NCBI GenBank assembly: GCA_007130545.1 | Contig: SLSG01000280.1 | Coordinates: 1-5,639 of the forward strand | Reading direction: 5' to 3' | Length of the DNA: 5,639 nt | DNA from: Bacteroidales bacterium | GTDB lineage: Bacteria; Bacteroidota; Bacteroidia; Bacteroidales; UBA7960 | Shown: positions 1 through 5,639 of the stretch, in pieces | Position numbering within the stretch: position 1 is the stretch's first letter | How the letters are laid out: every line of letters starts with the position of its first letter | The notes under the pieces: model-generated | The model's input: only the letters and a program-made list of their open reading frames with translations | Databases searched by the model: none | What the model was told of the DNA's origin: nothing | Program-made: the position numbers and the translations under genes

Positions 1-1715
1 AGTTGTTTGGGGTCGACATTTGACGGGGTGTCGATCATTACGTCGCGCCCGGCATTGTTTTTCGGGAAGGCGATGTAGTCGCGTATGGACTCTGATCCTC
101 CGAACAGGGCGCACCAGCGGTCGAAGCCAAAGGCGATTCCGCCATGGGGGGGTGCTCCGTAACGGAAGGCATCCATCAAAAAGCCGAATTGCTCACGGGC
201 TTCTTCCTTTGTAAATCCAAGCACTTCAAACATTTTTGCCTGCAGGGACTGGTCGAAGATGCGGATGGAACCACCGCCGATCTCCACACCATTGATGACC
301 ATGTCGTAGGCGTTGGCGCGAACACTACCCGGGTCGGTTCCCAGCTTTTCCATGTCTTCTTTGATGGGAGAAGTGAATGGGTGGTGCATGGCGAAATAGC
401 GTTTTTCCTGCTCGTCCCACTCCAAGAGCGGAAACTCAGTCACCCACAGGCAGGCAAAGGCGTTGGGATCCCTCAATTCGAGCCTTTTCCCCATCTCCAG
501 GCGAAGCTCACCCAGGGCTTTGCGGGTGGGCCCGGTATCTCCGGCCAGCACCAGCAGCAGGTCACCGGGTTTTGCATCAAAGGCCGCTGCCCATTGCTTC
601 AGTATTTCCTGGTTATAGAACTTGTCGACCGAGGATTTGATGCTGCCATCCTCGTTGATGCGGGCATAGACCAGCCCTTTGGCACCAATCTGTGGCCGCC
701 TCACCCATTCGGTCAACTCATCGATCTGCTTCCTTGTATAACCTGCACAGCCGGAGGCATTGATGCCTGCGATCAGCTCCGCATCATCGAATACCTGGAA
801 TCCGCTTCCCTTCACCAGCTCATTCAATTCGACAAAGCGCATTCCGAAGCGTGTGTCTGGCTTGTCACTGCCGTAATATCGCATGGCGTCCTGGTAGCTG
901 ATGCGCTCAAATGTGATGTTTTCGATCCCTTTGACGGACTTAAAAAGATGCTTTGCCAGTCCCTCGAACGCCTCCAGCACATCGTCGCGGGTCACGAAGG
1001 ACATTTCACAGTCGATCTGGGTGAATTCCGGCTGGCGGTCGGCCCGCAGGTCTTCGTCCCGGAAGCACTTTACGATCTGGAAATAGCGGTCGATGCCCGC
1101 CACCATCAGCAATTGCTTGAATGTTTGGGGAGACTGGGGAAGGGCGTAAAACTGCCCGGCATTCATTCTGGAAGGCACCAGGAAGTCCCGCGCCCCTTCC
1201 GGAGTGGATTTGATCAGCACCGGGGTTTCCACCTCGATGAATTTTTGGCTGTTCAGGTAGTTCCTGGTCTCGATGGCCATCTGGTGGCGAAGCTCCAGGT
1301 TGCGGCGCACCGGTGTGCGACGGATGTCCAGGTAGCGGTACTTCATCCGCAGCTCATCCCCGCCATCGGTCTGGTCCTCTATCGTAAACGGTGGCGTCTG
1401 GGCTTCATTCAGCACGGTCACCTCTGAAACCATGATCTCTATATCCCCGGTGGGCATCTTGGGGTTTTTGTTGCTGCGCTCGGTCACGATGCCTTTTACC
1501 TGCAGCACGTACTCCCGTCCCATTCCCCTTGCCATTTCGCAAAGCGCGGCATCGGTCTCCATATTAAAGACCAGCTGGGTGATTCCGTACCGGTCCCGCA
1601 GATCGATGAAAGTCATGCCGCCAAGGTCGCGCGAACGCTGCAACCAACCGCAAAGGACCACTTCCTTTCCAATGTCTTCCGGGCGCAATTCGCCGCAATG
1701 ATGGGTTCTTAACAT
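1..1715 (-). CDS. aspS: Aspartyl-tRNA synthetase, 3' end cut by the window edge
   Basis: This cytoplasmic class II synthetase joins aspartate to tRNA-Asp using ATP. I translated 571 codons from the ATG at 1713-1715, starting MLRTHHCGEL; the reading frame is still open at base 1. Bacterial AspRS is usually about 580-600 residues, so only the last dozen or more are missing. Visible parts in order: the N-terminal OB-fold anticodon-binding domain (about 1-105, with LCGWLQRSRDLGG); class II motif 1 around FIEVETPVL (159-167); the active-site loop QSPQ (194-197); motif 2 with FRDED, R219 contacting ATP; a GAD-type insertion domain (about 285-420, with RPQIGAKGLVYAR); and motif 3 GIAFGFDR ending at R533. 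Leu31 in RSRDLGG is the residue typical of discriminating AspRS; non-discriminating enzymes tend to have His there, so this enzyme probably charges only tRNA-Asp. The position after the motif 3 arginine is Trp, where Leu or Phe is usual. There is no Shine-Dalgarno sequence, only an A-rich leader, which is normal for this phylum. The assignment is very secure. Confidence 0.98.
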   Translation of the reverse strand, partial: MLRTHHCGELRPEDIGKEVVLCGWLQRSRDLGGMTFIDLRDRYGITQLVFNMETDAALCEMARGMGREYVLQVKGIVTERSNKNPKMPTGDIEIMVSEVTVLNEAQTPPFTIEDQTDGGDELRMKYRYLDIRRTPVRRNLELRHQMAIETRNYLNSQKFIEVETPVLIKSTPEGARDFLVPSRMNAGQFYALPQSPQTFKQLLMVAGIDRYFQIVKCFRDEDLRADRQPEFTQIDCEMSFVTRDDVLEAFEGLAKHLFKSVKGIENITFERISYQDAMRYYGSDKPDTRFGMRFVELNELVKGSGFQVFDDAELIAGINASGCAGYTRKQIDELTEWVRRPQIGAKGLVYARINEDGSIKSSVDKFYNQEILKQWAAAFDAKPGDLLLVLAGDTGPTRKALGELRLEMGKRLELRDPNAFACLWVTEFPLLEWDEQEKRYFAMHHPFTSPIKEDMEKLGTDPGSVRANAYDMVINGVEIGGGSIRIFDQSLQAKMFEVLGFTKEEAREQFGFLMDAFRYGAPPHGGIAFGFDRWCALFGGSESIRDYIAFPKNNAGRDVMIDTPSNVDPKQ

Positions 1716-1738
1716 AGCCAAAGAGGTTTTTTCACCTG

Positions 1739-1746
1739 CAAAGGTA
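1739..1746 (-). promoter_or_regulatory. Probable aspS promoter, -7 box
   Basis: On the minus strand this reads TACCTTTG, an exact match to the Bacteroidota -7 consensus TAnnTTTG. It lies 23 bases before the aspS ATG, so transcription would start around 1731-1734 and leave a leader of only about 17-20 bases. No good TTTG -33 box is visible 19-21 bases upstream (the bases there read ATTCC), so the call rests on the -7 box and its position. Confidence 0.55.
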
Positions 1747-1857
1747 GTAAATCAATCAGGATTTTGGAATCCACAGCACATCCATGTAATAGTGCGCAAC
1801 AGAGAGAATGCCTGGGCCCGGACAAAAATGCCGCTTGCGGGACAAGGCAGGGAATAA

Positions 1858-1889
1858 TTTGCAAAATGTCGGGGCAGAAAGTAGATTTG
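1858..1889 (+). promoter_or_regulatory. Plus-strand promoter, divergent from aspS
   Basis: TTTG at 1858-1861, a 20-base spacer, then TAGATTTG at 1882-1889: both boxes match the Bacteroidota sigma-ABfr consensus (TTTG, 19-21 bases, TAnnTTTG). Predicted start is around 1894-1897. It points away from aspS toward the short frames at 1916-2005 and 1993-2236, the only plus-strand candidates before the terminator at 2254-2279. Such a complete match suggests that a transcript is or was made here, even though no intact gene is obvious downstream. Confidence 0.55.
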
Positions 1890-1915
1890 CATACAACTCC
1901 ATCCCGCAGAGGGTC

Positions 1916-2005
1916 ATGGAAAAGGATTACAACGAAAAAACAAATAAACGATTGTTCAATACGAGCTTACTCAACCTGGTGGAGCATAGGACGTGTTTAA
2001 TATAA
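1916..2005 (+). CDS. Possible 29-residue peptide, unrecognised
   Basis: This is the first ATG after the predicted plus-strand start site, about 20 bases into the transcript. It opens MEKDYNEKTNKR and ends at TAA 2003-2005. The product would be hydrophilic at its N-terminus, with a mild hydrophobic stretch (SLLNLV). A GAGGG at 1909-1913 is too close to the ATG for a normal ribosome site. I recognise no family. It could be a real small protein, a leader peptide, or the decayed start of the frame that follows; chance is also quite possible at this length. Confidence 0.15.
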   Translation: MEKDYNEKTNKRLFNTSLLNLVEHRTCLI

Positions 2006-2236
2006 AATGGGTTTATATCCTGATGAAATTGAAAAAGCCCAGGAACCGGTACATCAATGAAGCCATTGACCATTACAATGGCATTCAGCGAAGACTGCTC
2101 CTCCGGGAAGAGCTTGGAAGGGAATCCGGGTTGGTCAGAATGGAATCCATGGAGGTGCTGAGAGGATTTGAGGATCTCTGAGGAATATGCCCGGAAAGTC
2201 CGCATGAACCTGGCAATCATACTGGACCTGGAATAA
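1993..2236 (+). pseudogene. Frameshifted small gene, possibly a ribbon-helix-helix antitoxin-like remnant
   Basis: One frame (GTG 1993, or ATG 2023 starting MKLKKPRNRYINEAI) runs to TGA 2179-2181 and ends in VLRGFEDL. The next frame then continues with convincing coding sequence, SEEYARKVRMNLAIILDLE, to TAA 2234-2236, so a one-base slip near 2170-2180 best explains the stop. A second slip near 2025-2036 is possible, because a third frame reads MGLYPDEIEK just before LKKPRNRYINEAI. The core (RYINEAIDHYN, then RLLLREELGRES and a charged helix with VLRGFE) resembles the C-terminal part of CopG/MazE-like ribbon-helix-helix antitoxins, from memory of such families only. No toxin gene follows: the M56 gene's terminator begins within 20 bases. 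Alternatives are an intact 52-residue protein from ATG 2023, or a sequencing error in an intact gene. The plus-strand promoter at 1858-1889 could serve it. Confidence 0.42.
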
Positions 2237-2246
2237 GCATTGGGAT

Positions 2247-2279
2247 GAAAAAAATCCCGGAGCGTTTTGGCTCCGGGAT
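2247..2279 (-). terminator. Intrinsic terminator of the M56/TonB gene
   Basis: A perfect 10-base stem (ATCCCGGAGC at 2254-2263 with GCTCCGGGAT at 2270-2279) encloses a six-base loop. On the minus strand it is followed directly by a run of seven T (the A tract at 2248-2254). It begins 31 bases past the last base of the M56 gene. On the plus strand the stem is followed only by CTTTGTC, so it would act weakly, if at all, on plus-strand transcripts. Confidence 0.9.
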
Positions 2280-2309
2280 CTTTGTCTGTGAGAGAAATGG
2301 TCCGCAATA

Positions 2310-3638
2310 TTACTCAACCACGATTGTGGCATGTTCTGCATCCTTCTGCAATACAAACCGGATGGGCATATTGAACTGTATGTTGACAGGTTCTCCATCG
2401 AGTTTTGCCGGCGTCCACCTGGGCATCATTTTCACGACGCGCACGGCTTCCTCGTCAATTGCTTTGCTGACGCCCCTCAGCACTTTTACATCGGCAATCT
2501 CTCCTTCACTGCTTATCACAAACGAAACAAACACCGTTCCCTGTTCCCCTGCATCACGAGCCGACTTGGGATAACGGAGGTTCTGCTGAAGAAAAGCGAT
2601 GCGACCTTGTTCACCCCCCTCGAAAAGCGGTAAATCATCTACCATATTAAAAACTTCACCTTCAACCTTTTCTACATATGCCGAAGGGGCTTCCGCAGCG
2701 GGTTCTGCAATGGCTTCCGTAGCGGGTTCCACGGTCGGTTCTGCCTGGTCCTGGCAGGACTGAATGGCAAACAGAAGCGAGAGAACGGGGATCAATGCGA
2801 GCATTTTTATCCAAATGCTGGATTTTGAGTGGTTTTTGCGTGTGTTCATCATGATAATTCTTTTTTTAATGAGTGAGATATTGAATGGATTGGTAAGTGG
2901 AACCAGTGTTCCGGAAAGTGTGTAGTCAAGAAGGGTTTGCTGGTAGTCGGTCTTCGGTACGCTGCGGCAGGTGATGCCATCGGCTTCAAACTCGTGCTGG
3001 GCGGTTAGTTCTTTGCGAAGGAAATAATAGGATGGGTGGAACCAGAAAAGCACCCGCATCATCTCCATGAACAGAATGTCCCAGGAATGCCCGCGCTGCC
3101 AGTGGGCCTGCTCATGGGCAAGCACCTGCGCGAAATGCTCGTGGCCAATGATCTTGCCCGGAATGAACACATAGTTAAAAAAGGAGAACGTATTGGCTTG
3201 TTCATTCAGCAATACCACGTGCATGTCATCCTTCCTTATGATCGGTTTGCTGCGGATCAGCCAGGTGATGCGCAAAAGATTGACCAGCGTGGCTAGCACG
3301 AGGAGTCCGCTTAGTATGGTAACCAGCAAGGGTAGGAAGCCAAGGGAAATCAATTGCCGGACCAGGGTTTCGGAAGCCCTGGACGATCCCTCAGCGGCCG
3401 TGAAAACAAACTCAGGGAGCATGATGACCTGGGAGTTTGCTGCTGTGGTGGCGGACCCGAAAAGGGACAAACCGGGAATGGCTGCCAGCAGCAATGAAAA
3501 TGCAAAGGAACCCAGGATAAAAAACCGGTTGAAGGCCGGACGGTTTTCCTTGCGGAAAAGGAGTAAATACCCGGCGGATAATACCAGCAGGTATAAAGCG
3601 GCCCTAAGTATAAACAATAGAAAATGCTCCATGGTCAT
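2310..3638 (-). CDS. BlaR1-like M56 membrane metallopeptidase with C-terminal TonB domain
   Basis: A 442-residue inner-membrane protein. Hydrophobic segments lie at about 5-28, 36-60, 96-125 and 277-293. Between the third and fourth is the M56 zinc protease domain: HEQAH at 175-179 supplies the two histidine ligands and catalytic Glu176, and E216 in HEFEAD is the likely third ligand. Segment four ends in a lipobox-like FAIQSC (Cys295). A Glu/Pro/Ala-rich linker (about 297-320) then leads to a TonB C-terminal domain (about 345-430: NLRYPKSARDAGEQGTVFVSF, then MMPRWTPAKLDGEPV). In BlaR1/MecR1 the protease acts on the BlaI/MecI repressor after a sensor binds its ligand; here a TonB domain replaces the penicillin-binding sensor, so the signal is unknown and beta-lactam sensing should not be assumed. 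The zinc site is intact. Either ATG 3638 or ATG 3632 (MEHFLL) could be the start. It has its own promoter with twin inverted repeats and its own terminator, so it is probably monocistronic. No blaI-like gene is adjacent. Confidence 0.9.
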   Translation of the reverse strand: MTMEHFLLFILRAALYLLVLSAGYLLLFRKENRPAFNRFFILGSFAFSLLLAAIPGLSLFGSATTAANSQVIMLPEFVFTAAEGSSRASETLVRQLISLGFLPLLVTILSGLLVLATLVNLLRITWLIRSKPIIRKDDMHVVLLNEQANTFSFFNYVFIPGKIIGHEHFAQVLAHEQAHWQRGHSWDILFMEMMRVLFWFHPSYYFLRKELTAQHEFEADGITCRSVPKTDYQQTLLDYTLSGTLVPLTNPFNISLIKKRIIMMNTRKNHSKSSIWIKMLALIPVLSLLFAIQSCQDQAEPTVEPATEAIAEPAAEAPSAYVEKVEGEVFNMVDDLPLFEGGEQGRIAFLQQNLRYPKSARDAGEQGTVFVSFVISSEGEIADVKVLRGVSKAIDEEAVRVVKMMPRWTPAKLDGEPVNIQFNMPIRFVLQKDAEHATIVVE

Positions 3639-3712
3639 CTGTTTTTTTCTGTTAAAGCATCACAAACCCTGCCAAAGATGACAGTTCTGATGCTTATTTT
3701 GATGCCATGATG

Positions 3713-3742
3713 CAAATATAAACTAAAAAACTAGTTTAACAA
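3713..3742 (-). promoter_or_regulatory. Promoter of the M56/TonB gene
   Basis: On the minus strand, TTG at 3742-3740 is followed by a 19-base spacer and TATATTTG at 3720-3713, an exact TAnnTTTG -7 box. Predicted start is around 3705-3708, giving a leader of about 70 bases before ATG 3638. The leader shows no Shine-Dalgarno sequence and is A-rich just before the start codon. The fit to the Bacteroidota consensus is complete at both boxes. Confidence 0.72.
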
Positions 3743-3756
3743 CTAAAATATTAGTT
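3721..3756. promoter_or_regulatory. Twin inverted-repeat operator (BlaI/MecI-type candidate)
   Basis: Two copies of AACTA-N6-TAGTT: 3721-3736 and 3741-3756. Their centres are 20 bases apart, about two helical turns, so two dimers would bind the same face of DNA. The first copy fills the spacer between the -33 and -7 boxes of the M56 promoter; the second borders and overlaps the -33 box, so occupancy should block RNA polymerase. Tandem dyads in the promoter are how BlaI/MecI repressors control blaR1/mecR1 genes. The regulator is inferred, since no repressor gene lies in the window. The dyads also sit just after the stop codon of the stress-protein gene (3772). Confidence 0.65.
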
Positions 3757-3771
3757 AAATTTCTGAAAAGT

Positions 3772-4695
3772 CTACGCGTGGTCCTCTTTGGTGGAAATGC
3801 CCTCCTCTGCCGGCTGCTCGCGGGGAATGAGCAGGCAGTTGGTCTCTACAAGCTGAATGATGGCGAAAACGGTGCTGCCCAGTACCATATCATTGAAGTA
3901 GCCTTTTCCGTGGGTGCCGGCAACGATCAGGCTGACACCCTGTTGCTTGACTTCGCGCATGATCTCTGGAACAACTCCTCCGCCTACCAGCACGCAGCGC
4001 ACCGGTGCATTGGTTTTGCGGCGGAGCTCGATGGTAAGCTCCTGCATGCGGTGGGAGTCTATTTCATTGAATTTCTCGATGGTCTTCGGATCGTGGTGTC
4101 TCATGATGACCCTGTCCTGCACATGCATAATGGCAATGTTTTGCAGCCGGCCTACAAGGTGTTCCCCGGCGTATTTCATAGCCAGCACGGCATTCTCAGA
4201 AAAGTCGGTCAGCAACAGCCCGTTTCTTGTGAAGTCCTTGCTCTCCAGTCCGCACATCGCCTCTCCTGCCGGGTTCTCGCCCAGGTTTTTTATCCGGATC
4301 ATCAAAACCGGGTTACGGCTTTGCTGTATGACCCTCAGGGTCGTACTGCCGATCAGGTTGCGCTTGAAAAAGCCCTGTCCCTTGCTGCCGATGATGATCA
4401 GCGAGCCCGGGTGTTCGTTAGAAAAATCGATGATCTCCTGTGAAGGCAGGCCTTCCCGGAACACGAAGCTGGACTTGAAGCCTGCCTCCTTCAGCTTGTT
4501 GGTCACATTGATCATGCGGGCCTCAATGTGCACCCGCATCGAATACCCGCTGTATTCCATGTAATTGAAGCTGATGGTCGGCACATGGAAAAGGATGATC
4601 TCCTCCACGCCCAGCGCCCTGTATTGCATGTGGCAGTCAAGGAGCAGATCGGACGCCCGCGAAAGGTCAGTGGCAAGTATGGCTTTTTTCATCAT
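3772..4695 (-). CDS. Universal stress protein with two Usp domains
   Basis: A soluble cytoplasmic protein of 307 residues from ATG 4695 (MMKKAILATDLS). An upstream GTG at 4704 would add three residues, and ATG 4692 would remove one. Two Usp domains lie in tandem: about 3-135 and 158-292, each opening with a beta strand and the aspartate of the nucleotide site (ATDLS, D10; LLTDFSE, D164). Both keep the ATP-binding motif G-x2-G-x9-G-S/T: GSKG then GST at 103-118, and GTHG then GST at 260-275. Both halves therefore look able to bind ATP, unlike many tandem Usp proteins in which one half is degenerate. The family helps cells survive starvation and other stress; the specific role here is unknown. 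The tail (EEGISTKEDHA) is short and charged. No strong promoter or Shine-Dalgarno sequence is visible upstream. The M56 gene downstream has its own promoter, so the two are probably not strictly co-transcribed, but no terminator separates them. Confidence 0.93.
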   Translation of the reverse strand: MMKKAILATDLSRASDLLLDCHMQYRALGVEEIILFHVPTISFNYMEYSGYSMRVHIEARMINVTNKLKEAGFKSSFVFREGLPSQEIIDFSNEHPGSLIIIGSKGQGFFKRNLIGSTTLRVIQQSRNPVLMIRIKNLGENPAGEAMCGLESKDFTRNGLLLTDFSENAVLAMKYAGEHLVGRLQNIAIMHVQDRVIMRHHDPKTIEKFNEIDSHRMQELTIELRRKTNAPVRCVLVGGGVVPEIMREVKQQGVSLIVAGTHGKGYFNDMVLGSTVFAIIQLVETNCLLIPREQPAEEGISTKEDHA

Positions 4696-4775
4696 GTCGG
4701 TCACTTTGTGGGTACACTTTTAAATATACAAAAAAAAAGATATTCGTCGGATGAAAAGGAGCTAAAGATCACCGC

Positions 4776-4810
4776 CTCATCTGAGGATGAGCCCGGTTTT
4801 CGCAACCGGG
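4776..4810 (-). terminator. Two abutting hairpins after the TPR gene
   Basis: CCCGGTT (4792-4798) pairs with AACCGGG (4804-4810) over a five-base loop, and CTCATC (4776-4781) pairs with GATGAG (4786-4791) over a four-base loop; the two stems touch. They begin four bases after the TPR gene's stop (TAG at 4817-4815). There is no clean T run on the minus strand, only TCTTTAGCTCCTTTT further on. The position suggests a terminator or a 3'-end stabilising structure rather than a classical intrinsic terminator. Confidence 0.4.
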
Positions 4811-4814
4811 AAGG

Positions 4815-5570
4815 CTATTGCCTGGATCTGAAATCCGGAAGCATTTCATCCTTCACCCAACTGAACCGTGGTTCAAAGTCCAGGGCTTTCTCCAGTACCC
4901 GGATGGCACTGTTCAGGTCTCCGGTCTTCTCATAGGAATTGGCCAGGGAAACCAGGGTGCTCAGGTAAAGCCAGCGGTAATTGTTGGGCATCCCTGCTTC
5001 CAGCAGCCGGATCGCCATGGAATAGTGCTCGATGGCATCGGTTTTTGATCCACCGAATATGGGCGGAGTGAAAAAGGCGGCATTGCCTTTTTCTATCCAG
5101 ACCCTGGGATTGGTCCGGTCGGCTTCCAGGGCTTCGTCGATGCGGCGGTAACTCCTCGGACCGAGCTGGACGCTGCGGATCGGCCGCAGGGTGATGCGGA
5201 AGGCCAGGAAGGCCCCCTCGAAGGCCAGGGAGCCGGACTTGTAAGCAGGGTGTTTTTTAAGCTCTTCCAGGTTTTTCTCGGCACGCTCCAGGTGGTACTC
5301 CCCTTGCTGCTTGTCGTCAGATCCCAGGTAATACCCGATCAGTCCGTATTGCGCCAGCAAAATATCGTATAGCAGCGCGGGCTCGGGCCGGCGGACATAC
5401 GCAGCCTCCATCGACCGCAGGGTGTTGGTCCACTGAGGCATGCGGTTCAGTACATAGGCCTCGTAGATCTGGTTCTGGTAACGCTCACGCATCTCCCGGT
5501 CAGCTTGTGCAACGGCCTGGCTGGAGAACCATCCGACGAAAAAAAGAAAAAGTATGATACGGTTTGCCAT
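4815..5570 (-). CDS. Secreted TPR-repeat protein of unknown function
   Basis: A 251-residue protein from ATG 5570. I chose this start because it places a clean signal peptide at the N-terminus: MANR, a hydrophobic core (IILFLFFVGWF) and a probable cleavage after SSQAVA or AQA (residues 21-23). An AGGA about ten bases upstream may be a weak ribosome site. The mature part is helical. The clearest TPR is at about 200-234 (YLSTLVSLANSYEKTGDLNSA then ALDFEP), preceded by a TPR-like pair around 156-190 containing TPPIFGGSKTDAIEHYSMAI, a Pro-x-x-GG-x-x-x-A arrangement seen in other bacterial secreted TPR proteins. TPRs bind proteins or organise complexes; no enzyme motif is visible. It should be periplasmic, since no lipobox is seen. 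The reading frame stays open upstream to the window edge and that extension resembles another gene (see 5571-5639). TPR content is clear; the role is unknown. Confidence 0.82.
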   Translation of the reverse strand: MANRIILFLFFVGWFSSQAVAQADREMRERYQNQIYEAYVLNRMPQWTNTLRSMEAAYVRRPEPALLYDILLAQYGLIGYYLGSDDKQQGEYHLERAEKNLEELKKHPAYKSGSLAFEGAFLAFRITLRPIRSVQLGPRSYRRIDEALEADRTNPRVWIEKGNAAFFTPPIFGGSKTDAIEHYSMAIRLLEAGMPNNYRWLYLSTLVSLANSYEKTGDLNSAIRVLEKALDFEPRFSWVKDEMLPDFRSRQ

Positions 5571-5639
5571 GTCTACATTCCTGCCTTTCCAGGTCGTTTT
5601 ACGGTGGATGCGGTTCCACAACCCGGTAAATACAACCAG
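5571..5639 (-). CDS. Possible C-terminus of a family 2 glycosyltransferase, in frame with the TPR gene
   Basis: In the TPR gene's frame, the 23 codons before its ATG read LVVFTGLWNR then IHRKTTWKGRNVD, with no stop. A basic stretch followed by a Trp-Lys-Gly-Arg motif close to the C-terminus is a common ending of family 2 glycosyltransferases such as the CruC, CrtQ and HpnB types. This is likely the tail of an upstream gene in the same operon. Because no stop separates it from the TPR gene, it is either a real fusion, a frameshift or error that hides the stop (a TAG lies one frame over at 5576-5574), or a chance resemblance in 23 codons. Confidence 0.35.

Noticed and set aside
144..1427. Long plus-strand open frame (427 codons) opposite aspS
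   Set aside because: It is the antisense shadow of aspS, whose minus-strand translation carries every class II AspRS motif. Its own translation resembles no family.
1927..2307. Minus-strand open frame of 126 codons between the M56 gene and aspS
   Set aside because: Its start region runs through the perfect terminator hairpin of the M56 gene, its composition is not protein-like, and the plus strand over the same bases reads more like coding sequence.
3652..3708. Possible remnant of a lost blaI gene in the M56 leader (MASK, stop, then ASELSSLAGFVML, stop, all in one frame)
   Set aside because: Nineteen codons with an internal stop are too short to identify, and the ATG falls at about the predicted transcription start. 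It would fit a blaI deletion scar, but nothing in it is diagnostic.
3728..3737. AAACTAGTTT palindrome as a terminator for the stress-protein gene
   Set aside because: It has no loop, so it cannot form a proper hairpin, and it is better explained as part of the first operator dyad.
3778..4443. Long plus-strand open frames opposite the universal stress protein
   Set aside because: The minus strand encodes two complete Usp domains with intact ATP motifs. The plus-strand frames are shadows.
4721..4742. Candidate promoter for the universal stress protein (TATATTTA or TATCTTTT on the minus strand)
   Set aside because: Both miss the TAnnTTTG consensus by one key base and neither has a TTG/TTTG at the right distance upstream. 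The nearby run of nine A makes chance AT-rich matches likely.

Overview
The window looks like chromosomal DNA from a member of the Bacteroidota. Three things point there. The clearest promoters have the phylum's TAnnTTTG -7 box, two of them with a TTG or TTTG -33 box 19-20 bases upstream. Recognisable Shine-Dalgarno sequences are mostly missing ahead of starts. The proteins also fit: a Bacteroidota-style AspRS, an M56 peptidase fused to a TonB C-terminal domain, a tandem-domain universal stress protein and a secreted TPR protein. By eye the genes are about half G+C. I cannot place it below phylum; Bacteroidales or Cytophagales-like lineages would fit.

Layout: all confident genes lie on the minus strand. 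From right to left they are: a scrap (5571-5639) that reads like the C-terminus of a family 2 glycosyltransferase and runs without a stop into the next gene; a secreted TPR protein (4815-5570); two abutting hairpins (4776-4810); a two-domain universal stress protein (3772-4695); a 133-base intergenic region with a strong promoter overlapped by twin inverted repeats; the M56/TonB membrane protein (2310-3638) with its intrinsic terminator (2247-2279); and aspS (1-1715), which has its own promoter and runs off the left edge about a dozen or more codons before its expected end.

The roughly 600 bases between the M56 gene and aspS (1716-2309) hold no confident intact gene. They contain the aspS promoter, a divergent plus-strand promoter with an excellent consensus match (1858-1889), and a short plus-strand reading frame (about 1993-2236) that seems frameshifted and may be a decayed ribbon-helix-helix antitoxin-like gene. 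The stretch 1747-1857 shows nothing I can name.

Functionally these are mostly independent units: tRNA charging (aspS), stress response (USP), an envelope-associated TPR protein, and a probable membrane sensor or protease. The most interesting signal is at the M56 gene. Its promoter carries two AACTA-N6-TAGTT dyads spaced 20 bases centre to centre, placed to block RNA polymerase, as expected for a BlaI/MecI-type repressor. No blaI-like gene lies next to it, although blaI-blaR1 pairs are normally adjacent. I see no clearly new multi-gene system here.
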